Of a stretch of 64,000 bases of DNA, positions 35,139 to 43,121 are shown one piece after another. The notes beneath the pieces were generated by a model, which worked only from the letters and a program-made list of their open reading frames with translations, did not search any database and had not been told where the DNA came from. The position numbers were made by a program, and so were the translations under genes. This stretch comes from Mycobacterium sp. (lineage in GTDB: Bacteria; Actinomycetota; Actinomycetes; Mycobacteriales; Mycobacteriaceae), in assembly GCA_020438865.1 (NCBI GenBank), contig JAGQTU010000005.1, positions 60,186 to 124,185 of the forward strand, in the 5' to 3' direction. Numbering within the stretch: the first letter of the stretch is position 1; every line of letters begins with the position of its first letter.

Positions 35139-35695
35139 CCAGCGAGGCGCTGTGGGCGTTGGGCCGCGGTAACGGCATCGTCGCCCTGGCGTTCATGACG
35201 CTATCGGTCGCGCTGGGCATCACCACCCGCTCGGGCCGGCCGCTGGCCTGGCTGCCCCGCTTCGGCGTCGAGGACGTCCACCGCTTCGTCGCGCTGGCCG
35301 CCACCCTGCTGGTAGCGCTGCACGTCGGGCTGCTGTTCTTCGACCCCTACGCCCAGTTGCGGGTCGTCGACTTCGTGGTGCCGTTCATCGGCGTGTACCG
35401 GCCGGTCTGGCAGGGGCTCGGCACGCTCGCGGTGGATGTGCTGATCGTCGTGGTGCTCACCAGCCTGCTGCGGCACCGCCTCGGCCCCCGCGCCTTCCGC
35501 ACGGTGCACTGGCTGACCTATGCGCTGTGGCCGATCGCCTTCGCGCACGCGATCGGCAACGGCACCGACCGCGGCCACATCTGGTTCCTGGCGTTCGCCG
35601 GGGTGTGCGCGCTGATCGTGCTCGCCTCGGTGGTGTGGCGGCTGCTGCCGAACTTCACCGAGTACCGCGACATCGACCCCGCCGAGCGCTCATGA
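35135..35695 (+). CDS. ferric-reductase-like transmembrane protein
   Basis: 186-aa integral membrane protein with about five hydrophobic helices and heme-ligating-type histidines (VEDVHRFVALAATLLVALHV, TVHWLTYALWPIAFAHAIG). This matches the FRD/NOX-type transmembrane domain that carries electrons on two b hemes. It starts by ATGA overlap with the upstream gene and overlaps the NuoF-like gene, so the three products probably form one complex: heme membrane part plus flavin/Fe-S part. Confidence 0.8.
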   Translation: MTSEALWALGRGNGIVALAFMTLSVALGITTRSGRPLAWLPRFGVEDVHRFVALAATLLVALHVGLLFFDPYAQLRVVDFVVPFIGVYRPVWQGLGTLAVDVLIVVVLTSLLRHRLGPRAFRTVHWLTYALWPIAFAHAIGNGTDRGHIWFLAFAGVCALIVLASVVWRLLPNFTEYRDIDPAERS

Positions 35696-36888
35696 GCACC
35701 GCCAGCCGGCCGCCGACGATGCCGCGGCTGTTCGCCGCCGCCGGCCCCAGCCTGGCCGAGAACCGGCAGTGCTTCGGCGAACTGCCGGAAATCGTTGGGC
35801 CGGAGCTGATCTCGCAACTCGAGAAGGCCGGGCTGTCCGGGCGCGGCGGCGCCGGTTTCCCCACCCCGCGCAAGCTCGCCGCGATCCACGGCACCAAGCC
35901 GGTGGTGATCGGCAACGGCGCCGAGGGTGAACCGCTGAGCCACAAGGACGCCACCCTCATCAGCCGGGCACCGCATCTGGTGCTCGACGGCCTGCAGGCC
36001 GCCGCCGAGGCGGTGGGCGCGCACAAGGTCTACCTGTACCTGCACAAGAACGCGGTGCCGACCGCCGAGAAGGCCCTCGAGGAACGCCGCGCCGCCGGGA
36101 TCGACCCGCACCCGGTCGAATTGAGCACCGCCCCCGACACGTTCGTGGCGGGGGAGGAGTCCGCGGCGATCCGCCACGTCGAGGGCGGCCCGGCACTGCC
36201 GCGTGACCGCACCGTCGTCAGCGCGGTCTCCGGGGTGCACGGCAGGCCCACGCTGGTGAACAACGTTGAGACACTTGCCAACATCGGCCTGATCGCCCGG
36301 TTCGGGGCGGACTGGTTCCGCTCGATCGGCGACACCGTCGACCCCGGCAGCATGCTGGTCACCCTGTCCGGGGCGCTGGCCCACCCCGGGGTCGTCGAGG
36401 TCCCGACCGGGGTGCTGCTGACCGAGCTGCTCGCGCGGGCCGGCGCCAAGGATCCGCGCGCGATCCTGGTCGGCGGCTACCACGGCACCTGGATCCCGGC
36501 CAGCGCGCTGGAGGGCCTGCGGCTCTCGCGCGCGTCGCTGAAGACCGTCGGTGCCAGCCCCGGCGCCGGCATCATCCACGCGCTGGCGCCCGGCGTGTGC
36601 GGGCTGGCCCGCACCGCGCAGATCGCCGAGTACCTCGCCACCGAGAGCGCCCGGCAGTGCGGGCCGTGCCGCAACGGCCTGCCCACGCTGGCCGAGCTGC
36701 TCGACGAGCTGGCCTACAGCCGGGTCGACGACGCCCTGGTCAAGGAGATCCGCCGGGTGACGGGCCTGGTCGACGGGCGCGGATCGTGCCGCCACCCGGA
36801 CGGCACCGCCCGGATGATCCGCAGCGCGCTGATGGCCTTCGCCTCCGATATCGAGGCGCACCGCCGCCGCGGATGTGAATCCGCTTAG
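35692..36888 (+). CDS. NuoF-like flavoprotein/Fe-S oxidoreductase
   Basis: 398 aa resembling the NADH-binding NuoF subunit. The FMN-binding sequence GLSGRGGAGFPTPRK is near residue 50; HLVLDGLQAAAEAVGAHKVY and GVHGRPTLVNNVETLANIGL are typical of NuoF. The Fe-S region near the end has ARQCGPCRNG and GRGSCRHPDG. It is clearly shorter than NuoF, so a stand-alone diaphorase subunit is likely. It probably takes electrons from NAD(P)H or ferredoxin and passes them to the membrane protein encoded just before. Confidence 0.8.
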   Translation: MSTASRPPTMPRLFAAAGPSLAENRQCFGELPEIVGPELISQLEKAGLSGRGGAGFPTPRKLAAIHGTKPVVIGNGAEGEPLSHKDATLISRAPHLVLDGLQAAAEAVGAHKVYLYLHKNAVPTAEKALEERRAAGIDPHPVELSTAPDTFVAGEESAAIRHVEGGPALPRDRTVVSAVSGVHGRPTLVNNVETLANIGLIARFGADWFRSIGDTVDPGSMLVTLSGALAHPGVVEVPTGVLLTELLARAGAKDPRAILVGGYHGTWIPASALEGLRLSRASLKTVGASPGAGIIHALAPGVCGLARTAQIAEYLATESARQCGPCRNGLPTLAELLDELAYSRVDDALVKEIRRVTGLVDGRGSCRHPDGTARMIRSALMAFASDIEAHRRRGCESA

Positions 36889-36930
36889 TAGTCAGTGCGC
36901 TACGGGTTGCGCGCGTGCGAGCATGTGCGG

Positions 36931-38442
36931 GTGATCCGCTCTCGGCACGCCGCGCCGATGCTTGCGGCGGTCACCCTCGTGACCGGCTGCAGCACCCTGG
37001 TGGCCGGCACTCCCCGGCTGGCGGGCGCACCGCTGCCGCCCGCGCCGCCCGTCCAGTGGGGACCGTGCGAGACCGACGGCGGCGAGGACCTGCCGAAGGA
37101 CGCGCAGTGCGGCGAGCTCAGCGTTCCCGTCGACTACGACAATCCGGATGGCGCGAAGGCGACCCTGGCCCTGCTGCGGTTCCCGGCCACCGGCAAGAAG
37201 ATCGGCTCGCTGGTGATCAACCCGGGCGGCCCGGGCGGGTCCGGCGTCGACTCGGCCCTCGACCTCGTCGACGCGCTGCCGAAGCCGGTGCGGCAGCGGT
37301 TCGACCTGGTGGGATTCGATCCCCGCGGGGTGGGCTCGTCGACGCCTGCGCTGCAATGCAATTCGGACCACGACAACGACGTGCTGCGCGCCGACCCGCA
37401 GGTCGACTACAGCCCCGCCGGCGTCGCGCACATCGAGGAGACCGAGAAGCAGTACGTGCAGCGCTGCGTGGACCGGATGGGCAAGGAGTTCCTGGCCAAC
37501 GTCGGCACGGTCAACGTGGCCAGGGACCTGGACCGGCTGCGCGAGGCGCTGGGCGACGAGAAGCTGACCTATCTGGGCTTCTCCTACGGGACGCTGATCG
37601 GGGCGACCTACGCCGAGGCGTTCCCGGACAAGGTGCGCGCGATGATCCTCGACGGCGCGATCGACCCGCACGCCGATCCGGTCCAGGCCGAGATCGACCA
37701 GGACGCCGCGTTCCAGAAGGCGTTCGACGACTACGCCGCCGACTGCGCCAAGCACCCGAGCTGCCCGCTGGGCACCGACCCGGCCAAGGCCGTCGACGTC
37801 TACCGGCACCTGGTGGACCCGTTGGTCACCAAGCCGGCGGCCACCAAGGACCCGCGCGGGCTGAGTTACGCCGACGCCATCACCGCCACCATCTCCGCGC
37901 TGTACTCGCCGGAGACGTGGAAGCAGCTGAGCGAGGGATTGACCGAGCTGACCAAGGGCCGCGGCGACACCCTGCTGGAGCTGGCCGACGACTACTGGGG
38001 CCGCGACGAAGACGGTGCGTACAACAACGGCAACGACGCCGAGACCGCCATCGACTGCGTCGACTCCCCGCCGATCACCGACCGGGCGACGGCGGTCGAC
38101 GAGGACCGCCGCGCGCGGCAGGCGGCCCCGTTCATGAGCTATGGGAAGTTCACCGGCAATGCTCCGCTGGACACCTGCGCGTTCTGGCCGGTGCCGGCGA
38201 CCAGTGCGCCGCACACCGTCTCAGCGCCCGGGCTGCCGCCGGTGCTGGTGGTCTCGACGACGGACGACCCGGCCACGCCCTATCAGGCGGGTGTCGACCT
38301 GGCCAAGGAACTCGGCGGGGCGCTGCTGACCTATCGCGGCACCCAGCACACGGTGGTGTTCGAGGGCGAGGCCTGCGTCGACAGGTACGCGACCGAGTAC
38401 CTGGTCGACCTGAAGCTGCCGCCGGCCGGGGCTAAGTGCTGA
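36931..38442 (+). CDS. exported alpha/beta-hydrolase lipoprotein, paralogue of 32955 gene
   Basis: Second CaeA/Hip1-type hydrolase, 503 aa from GTG 36931 (GTGs at 36925 and 36895 are also in frame). The lipobox ends LVTGC. The catalytic Ser is in LGFSYGTLIGATYAEAFPDK, the Asp in VSTTDDPATPYQAGVDL and the His in GTQHTVVF. It aligns almost end to end with the 32955 product, so the genes arose by duplication with the redox operon inserted or retained between them. It is downstream of the NuoF-like gene with a 42-bp gap. Confidence 0.87.
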   Translation: MIRSRHAAPMLAAVTLVTGCSTLVAGTPRLAGAPLPPAPPVQWGPCETDGGEDLPKDAQCGELSVPVDYDNPDGAKATLALLRFPATGKKIGSLVINPGGPGGSGVDSALDLVDALPKPVRQRFDLVGFDPRGVGSSTPALQCNSDHDNDVLRADPQVDYSPAGVAHIEETEKQYVQRCVDRMGKEFLANVGTVNVARDLDRLREALGDEKLTYLGFSYGTLIGATYAEAFPDKVRAMILDGAIDPHADPVQAEIDQDAAFQKAFDDYAADCAKHPSCPLGTDPAKAVDVYRHLVDPLVTKPAATKDPRGLSYADAITATISALYSPETWKQLSEGLTELTKGRGDTLLELADDYWGRDEDGAYNNGNDAETAIDCVDSPPITDRATAVDEDRRARQAAPFMSYGKFTGNAPLDTCAFWPVPATSAPHTVSAPGLPPVLVVSTTDDPATPYQAGVDLAKELGGALLTYRGTQHTVVFEGEACVDRYATEYLVDLKLPPAGAKC

Positions 38443-38564
38443 GCGTTGTCGCGGGCTGTCGCGCCGGGTAGTGGGCGTCGGAACTCCGCCTTGCGGCTCG
38501 GAGATTGGTACCGTCGCGGTGCAGGGGTGTTCAACGGGATGATCGGGCAGGGGGATCGCGCATC

Positions 38565-39821
38565 GTGACAGCCGAACCTCGACCCGAGGGGCCGGCGGCC
38601 CCCGAGGAGGCGCGCCTGCTGCGACAGCTGGTCGACAACATTCCGGCGATGGCCAGCTACTGGGATCGCGACCTGCGCAACGTGATCGCCAACCGGGCGT
38701 TCGTCGACTACTTCGGGATGACACCCGACGAACTGCGCGGCCGCCATCTTCGTGAGCTCCTCGGCGAGGAGCTGTACGAGCTCAACCGGGCCGACCTCGA
38801 GGCGGTGCTGCGCGGTGAACAGCGGGACTTCGAGCGGGCGTTCCAGGATCAGGATGGGCGCACCCGGCACATGCAGACGTCGTTCGTGCCCGAGGTGGTC
38901 GACGGCGAGGTGGTGGGCTTCTACGGGTTCGGCAGCGACCTGACCGCCCGCGTCGAGGCCGAACGTGCCCGTGACGACGCCGAGCGGCTGCTGCGGGTCA
39001 CGATGGACAACGCGCCCATCGGTCAGACGATCGCGGACATGTCGCTGCGGGCGGTGTACGTCAACCCGGCATTCTGCGAGATGGCCGGCTACACCGCCGA
39101 CGAGTTGATCGGGGTCAACTTCCGCGACTTCGTGCACCCCGAGGACCTCGAGGTGGCCCGGGCCGAATTCGACGCGTTGAAGAACGCCCCGCAGGCGCAC
39201 CTGTCTGCGGAGCTGCGGGTGGTCGGCCGGGACGGCAAGACGCACTGGATACAGCGCGACGCGGTGGTGGTGCCCGGGGCGCACGGCTCCGAGGACCTGA
39301 TCATCGGGCAGTTCCAGGACATCACCGAGCGCAAGGCCGCCGAGGCCGAGCTCGCGCGGCTGGCCGTGACCGACCCGCTGACCGGGCTGTTGAACCGCCA
39401 GGCGTTCCTCGACGCCAGCGCTTCGCTTCGGGTCGGACCCGCCACCCCGGTCGGGATCGTCTTCATCGACCTCGACGGGTTCAAGCGGGTCAACGATCAG
39501 TGCGGACACGCCTGCGGTGATGTGGTCTTGGCGCAGATCGCCGATCGCATCAAATCGGCTGTGCCAGAGCCGGACTCGGCCTACCGAATCGGCGGCGACG
39601 AGTTCGTGGCCGTCACCGTCGGACCCGGCGCCGAGGACCGGGTGGCAGAGCTGGCCTCTCGCGTGCGGGATGCGTTGACCGGTGACTACGAAGCCGGGGG
39701 AGTGCCGGTGCAGCTGAGCGCCTCGGTCGGCTCGGCCTGGGGGTCGAGCGATGAGGTCGAGGCGCTGCTGCGGCGGGCGGACGCGAATATGTATGCGCAC
39801 AAGGCGCGGGGCGAGGGGTAG
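38565..39821 (+). CDS. PAS-PAS-GGDEF diguanylate cyclase
   Basis: 418 aa. Two PAS modules: residues about 20-140 (VDNIPAMASYWDRDLRNVIA) and 150-265 (VTMDNAPIGQTIADMSLRAV), linked by a helix, then a GGDEF domain with ADPLTGLLNRQ-like VTDPLTGLLNRQAFLDASAS, FIDLDGFKRVNDQCGHACGD and the catalytic YRIGGDEFVAV intact. The inhibitory RxxD site is changed to PEPD, so product feedback is probably weak. No EAL or membrane segment. GTG start at 38565. It makes c-di-GMP in the cytoplasm. Confidence 0.92.
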   Translation: MTAEPRPEGPAAPEEARLLRQLVDNIPAMASYWDRDLRNVIANRAFVDYFGMTPDELRGRHLRELLGEELYELNRADLEAVLRGEQRDFERAFQDQDGRTRHMQTSFVPEVVDGEVVGFYGFGSDLTARVEAERARDDAERLLRVTMDNAPIGQTIADMSLRAVYVNPAFCEMAGYTADELIGVNFRDFVHPEDLEVARAEFDALKNAPQAHLSAELRVVGRDGKTHWIQRDAVVVPGAHGSEDLIIGQFQDITERKAAEAELARLAVTDPLTGLLNRQAFLDASASLRVGPATPVGIVFIDLDGFKRVNDQCGHACGDVVLAQIADRIKSAVPEPDSAYRIGGDEFVAVTVGPGAEDRVAELASRVRDALTGDYEAGGVPVQLSASVGSAWGSSDEVEALLRRADANMYAHKARGEG

Positions 39822-39874
39822 GGGCCGACAAGCGGCGCAGCCACTTCGGTGTGACGGTGTGGCGCTGCCTAGCT

Positions 39875-40072
39875 CTAGCTTTCGCAGGCTATGCCGTCGC
39901 CGTCGCGGTCAAGCTTGGACCGGTATGCATCGTCACCCTGGGGGATGTCCCACCGTCCATCCTGGTGCGCCTCGGTGCAGTTCTTGTAGGGCGGCCCGGC
40001 AACGGCTGCGGGGGCGGTGAGAAGCGACCCAGTGATGATGAGTGCAGCGGCGACTGTGGCGCGCAGAATCAT
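39875..40072 (-). CDS. excalibur calcium-binding domain protein, secreted
   Basis: 65-aa exported protein. The signal peptide is ILRATVAAALIITGSLLTAP. The excalibur domain includes YKNCTEAHQDGRW and DRDGDGIACE at the C-terminus, where Asp residues and the Cys pair mark the motif. It probably binds Ca2+ at the cell surface. The ATG at 40072 is preferred; upstream M codons would lengthen the leader. It ends 53 bases after the convergent GGDEF gene. Confidence 0.85.
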   Translation of the reverse strand: MILRATVAAALIITGSLLTAPAAVAGPPYKNCTEAHQDGRWDIPQGDDAYRSKLDRDGDGIACES

Positions 40073-40258
40073 GGAACCCCTTGGTTGTTGTGTGCGTCCA
40101 ACCATAGGCGACATGTAGGCGATTAGCAGCACCATCACAGAATTCGAAAGATGTTACTGGTCAACGTAATTGACGCGACTGTCAGCCGAATATGTGCGAT
40201 ACACCCGGGGCTGCCGCGCCGCGCGCCTGAGTTCCTTCGCGGCAGATCCCGACTCACC

Positions 40259-41431
40259 TCAGTGCGCGACGAGACCCGACTGGCGCAGCGCCGCGTCGAT
40301 GAAGTCCTGCACCGGTCGCGACCGGAAGAACCCGGTGTGGGCGCCCTGGTACCAGATGATCTCGGGACGACCCCAGTGCTCCCAGAGACGCATCACCTGG
40401 TCGCGTGGATTCACCAGCCGGTCGGCCACTCCGCCGTAGATGAAACGGCCGGCCATCGGCACCCGCGGGCTCAGCGACAGCGGGGAGATCATCCGCCCGA
40501 TCGGTCGCGCCAGCTCGAGGGTGTGGCGACGCGGATCGTCATCGGGCAGGCCGCCGTGGCCGCCGAGCACCTCGATCAGATCGGCCACCGGCACACCCAG
40601 CACCGCACACGTCAGCCCGTCCTCGACGCTGGCCACCAGCGAGGTGATGTAGCCGCCGAGCGACATGCTGTTCAATCCGATCCGGGCGTCGGGTTCCTGG
40701 GTGCGGATCCAGGAGATCAGCCGACGGATGTCCCACACCGCCTGCGCCGCGGCGTGCACGTCGTCGAGCAGGTCTTGGCCCGGGAACGCCGCGCCCTTGG
40801 TCTTGCGCGGGCCGTGCAGGGGCAGCACCGGTAGCACGACGTTCAGGCCGAGATCCTCGTGCAGGTGCCGGGCGCGGAACAGCCGCAGGTCCACCGAGCC
40901 CCGTCCCATCAGGGCGCCGTGCACGCACACCACCCAGGGCCGGGGTTCGTGGTGGCGCAGCAACAGCGCGTGCTCGCGCCGGTTCGCGGTGTAGGCCTGC
41001 CAGCGGTCGCGGCCCGGATCGCCCGGATGCGGTTGGTAGCCGCTGTCGAAGGTCAGCCGGTGCAGGGGCTGGCGGCGGATGGTCTCCGGGGTCAGGGTGA
41101 CGTCGGTGAGCGTCGGCGGAGCGGTGAAGAAACCCTCGGGATTCTCCAGCCAGCCCTGCTGCCCGTAGTAGTCGAGTGCCGCGCGGACCTCGCCGTCGAC
41201 GCGGGCCGGCGCGTCGGCCTCGCCGGCCGGCAGGAACAGCCGCATGCCGAGCAGGACGAGCTCGTCGTGGAACACCTGGCGGGCCACCGCGATGGTCGGC
41301 CGCGCCACCGGCAGCTCATCGGTGTGCTCGGGCTGGCGCAGGTACTCGCGGGCCCGCACGAACGGCATCGCCACATCGGCCGGGCGGGCCAGCCGGGGCG
41401 CGCGGCCGGTGCCGCGCTCGGGTGCAGGCAT
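40259..41431 (-). CDS. alpha/beta hydrolase domain protein
   Basis: 390 aa. The hydrolase core lies in the second half, with oxyanion HGxx as VVCVHGALMGRGSVDLRLF, the nucleophile elbow in GLNSMSLGGYITSLVAS (GxSxxGG-like NSMSLGG), and the terminal His in WYQGAHTGFFRSRPVQDFID. The N-terminal 140 residues are helical. It resembles large secreted or cytosolic esterases of uncertain substrate. Cytosolic (no signal seen). Confidence 0.75.
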   Translation of the reverse strand: MPAPERGTGRAPRLARPADVAMPFVRAREYLRQPEHTDELPVARPTIAVARQVFHDELVLLGMRLFLPAGEADAPARVDGEVRAALDYYGQQGWLENPEGFFTAPPTLTDVTLTPETIRRQPLHRLTFDSGYQPHPGDPGRDRWQAYTANRREHALLLRHHEPRPWVVCVHGALMGRGSVDLRLFRARHLHEDLGLNVVLPVLPLHGPRKTKGAAFPGQDLLDDVHAAAQAVWDIRRLISWIRTQEPDARIGLNSMSLGGYITSLVASVEDGLTCAVLGVPVADLIEVLGGHGGLPDDDPRRHTLELARPIGRMISPLSLSPRVPMAGRFIYGGVADRLVNPRDQVMRLWEHWGRPEIIWYQGAHTGFFRSRPVQDFIDAALRQSGLVAH

Positions 41432-41580
41432 CTGGCGACGATAGCGCGGCCTTCGGGCAGCTCACAGGGACTTAGGTCCACCGAACCGGGGCCGCTTGGC
41501 GCGTCCAAAACCGGTTTGGGAGTTCGGCGACGGGGCTAGGTTCCGATCAACTGCGCTTGACTGAAGCGAGGTGAGCAGCC

Positions 41581-42387
41581 ATGGGTGGCGACGAAGGCGA
41601 CCTCTCGGATCTGGAGAAGTGGGATCCGGGCTTCATCGAGTGGGCCCGCAAGGTGGCCGGCCCGATCGGCAAGATCTGGTTCCGCGCCGAGGTGCGGGGT
41701 CTGGAGCGGATGCCGCCGACCGGCGGGGCGCTGCTGGTGTCCAACCACTCCGGCGGCGCGATGACCCCCGACGTCCTGGTGCTGGCGCCGGCGTTCTACG
41801 AGAAGCTCGGCTACGACCGCCCGCTCTACACCTTGGCGCACTACGGCCTGTTCAAGACCCCGCTGGCCGGCACGCTGCGGAAGATCGGTGTCATTCTGGC
41901 CACCCGCGAGAACGCCGCCAAAGCGCTCGCCTCCGGTGGGGTGGTGCTGGTGTTCCCCGGCGGGGACTACGACTCCTACCGCTCGACGTTCGAGCAGAAC
42001 ACCATCGACTTCAACGGCCGCAAAGGCTACGTGCGCACCGCCATTGAGGCCGACGTTCCGATCGTGCCGGCGGTGTCGATCGGCGGGCAGGAGACCCAAC
42101 TGTTTCTGGGACGCGGCACCCGGATCGCCAAGCGGCTCGGCCTGCCGAAGCTCCGCACCGAGATCCTGCCGCTGGGCATCGGCTTCCCGTTCGGGCTGAC
42201 CTCGACCATCCCGGCCAACTTCCCGCTGCCGTCGAAGATCGTGCACGAGGTGCTCGAGCCGATCCACGTCGTTGAGCAGTTCGGTCCGAATCCTGATGTT
42301 GATGAGGTGGACGTTCACGTGCGCCAGGTGATGCAGTCCGCTTTGGACCGGTTGGCGGAGCAGCGGCGGTTCCCGGTGATTGGGTGA
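41581..42387 (+). CDS. lysophospholipid acyltransferase (PlsC-like)
   Basis: 268 aa, no signal. The LPLAT-type first motif is LLVSNHSGGAMTPDVLVLA, a variant with NH followed by an Asp eight residues later, not the textbook HX4D. Then VILATRENAAKALASGGVVL, the motif III region VLVFPGGDYDSY and IVPAVSIGGQETQL. It probably transfers acyl chains from acyl-CoA or acyl-ACP to lysophospholipids or related polyols. The ATG at 41581 has GAGGTGAGC upstream. It is the last typical gene before the 42.4-47.3 kb cassette. Confidence 0.8.
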   Translation: MGGDEGDLSDLEKWDPGFIEWARKVAGPIGKIWFRAEVRGLERMPPTGGALLVSNHSGGAMTPDVLVLAPAFYEKLGYDRPLYTLAHYGLFKTPLAGTLRKIGVILATRENAAKALASGGVVLVFPGGDYDSYRSTFEQNTIDFNGRKGYVRTAIEADVPIVPAVSIGGQETQLFLGRGTRIAKRLGLPKLRTEILPLGIGFPFGLTSTIPANFPLPSKIVHEVLEPIHVVEQFGPNPDVDEVDVHVRQVMQSALDRLAEQRRFPVIG

Positions 42388-42424
42388 AGGCGATCCCCGC
42401 CGGACGGACAGGCTGACCGTGCTA

Positions 42425-43011
42425 CTAGACGCAGGGTGAAATGTTGCGCGCCTGCTGTTCTGCCTCTGAGCGGAGCCGCCTCAACTCTGGATAGAAACGA
42501 TTGTGTGCGTTGCCTTGAATGTTGAGTGGCAGGTCAAGGCTGGCGATCAGAGCTTCTTCAAGTTCCCATGGTTCTTGATGTACAGCCCAGGACACGAGAG
42601 CGTTGTCTGACATCCACCGCGTCAACGCCCGCTCGCCGTCAGTGCAGAAGTGCGCCGCTTCCCCGATCCGGTCCTGCGCAAGACGGTGCCAATATCGTCA
42701 GCAAGAAGGATGCCCAGGGTCTTGCGAAGCGTTGAGCCTTCGGCGTTCCCGTTGTAGTGATATCGGATTCGATGGTTTAGAGATTGGCTGCTCGGCGGTT
42801 TGCCATTTGCCGGAGGACGTGTCGGGCTGATTCCTGTATAGAGCAGCGTAAGGCCTTCCCGTTGCTCGCAGCCCGAGGTGTCTATCGAACCTGGGATCTT
42901 CCGGAACCACCATCCGTACGTACCGGGCGATTTGGGTACCGGCGACGGCCTCGCGAACACTTCATCGCGAGTGTGGAGCCGACTGTCAAGAATGCTCACC
43001 CGATCGATCAT
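42425..43011 (-). pseudogene. GIY-YIG nuclease-like gene, frameshifted
   Basis: The reading frame from ATG 43011 contains SPGTYGWWF, LLYTGISPT and the block RIRYHYNGNAEGSTLRKTLG, matching the GIY-YIG nuclease fold (YxG and GIY-like elements). It then runs into a stop at 42622. Another frame from about 42649 continues FCTDGERALTRWM, then WELEEALIASLDLPLNI, and ends at 42425. A one-base deletion near 42650 explains the break. The intact length would be about 195 aa. It is divergent from the helicase gene with 110 bp between starts. Possible causes are a real inactivation or a sequencing error. Confidence 0.7.
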
Positions 43012-43121
43012 GCCTTGGACGATGCCGATTGCTGAACGGAATTGCTGACGGATTCGATGCACTTCTGAAGAGGCCTGGTCCGGCAGGGCGAAGTGTCCCT
43101 GGTATCCGCTACCGTCGCCTC

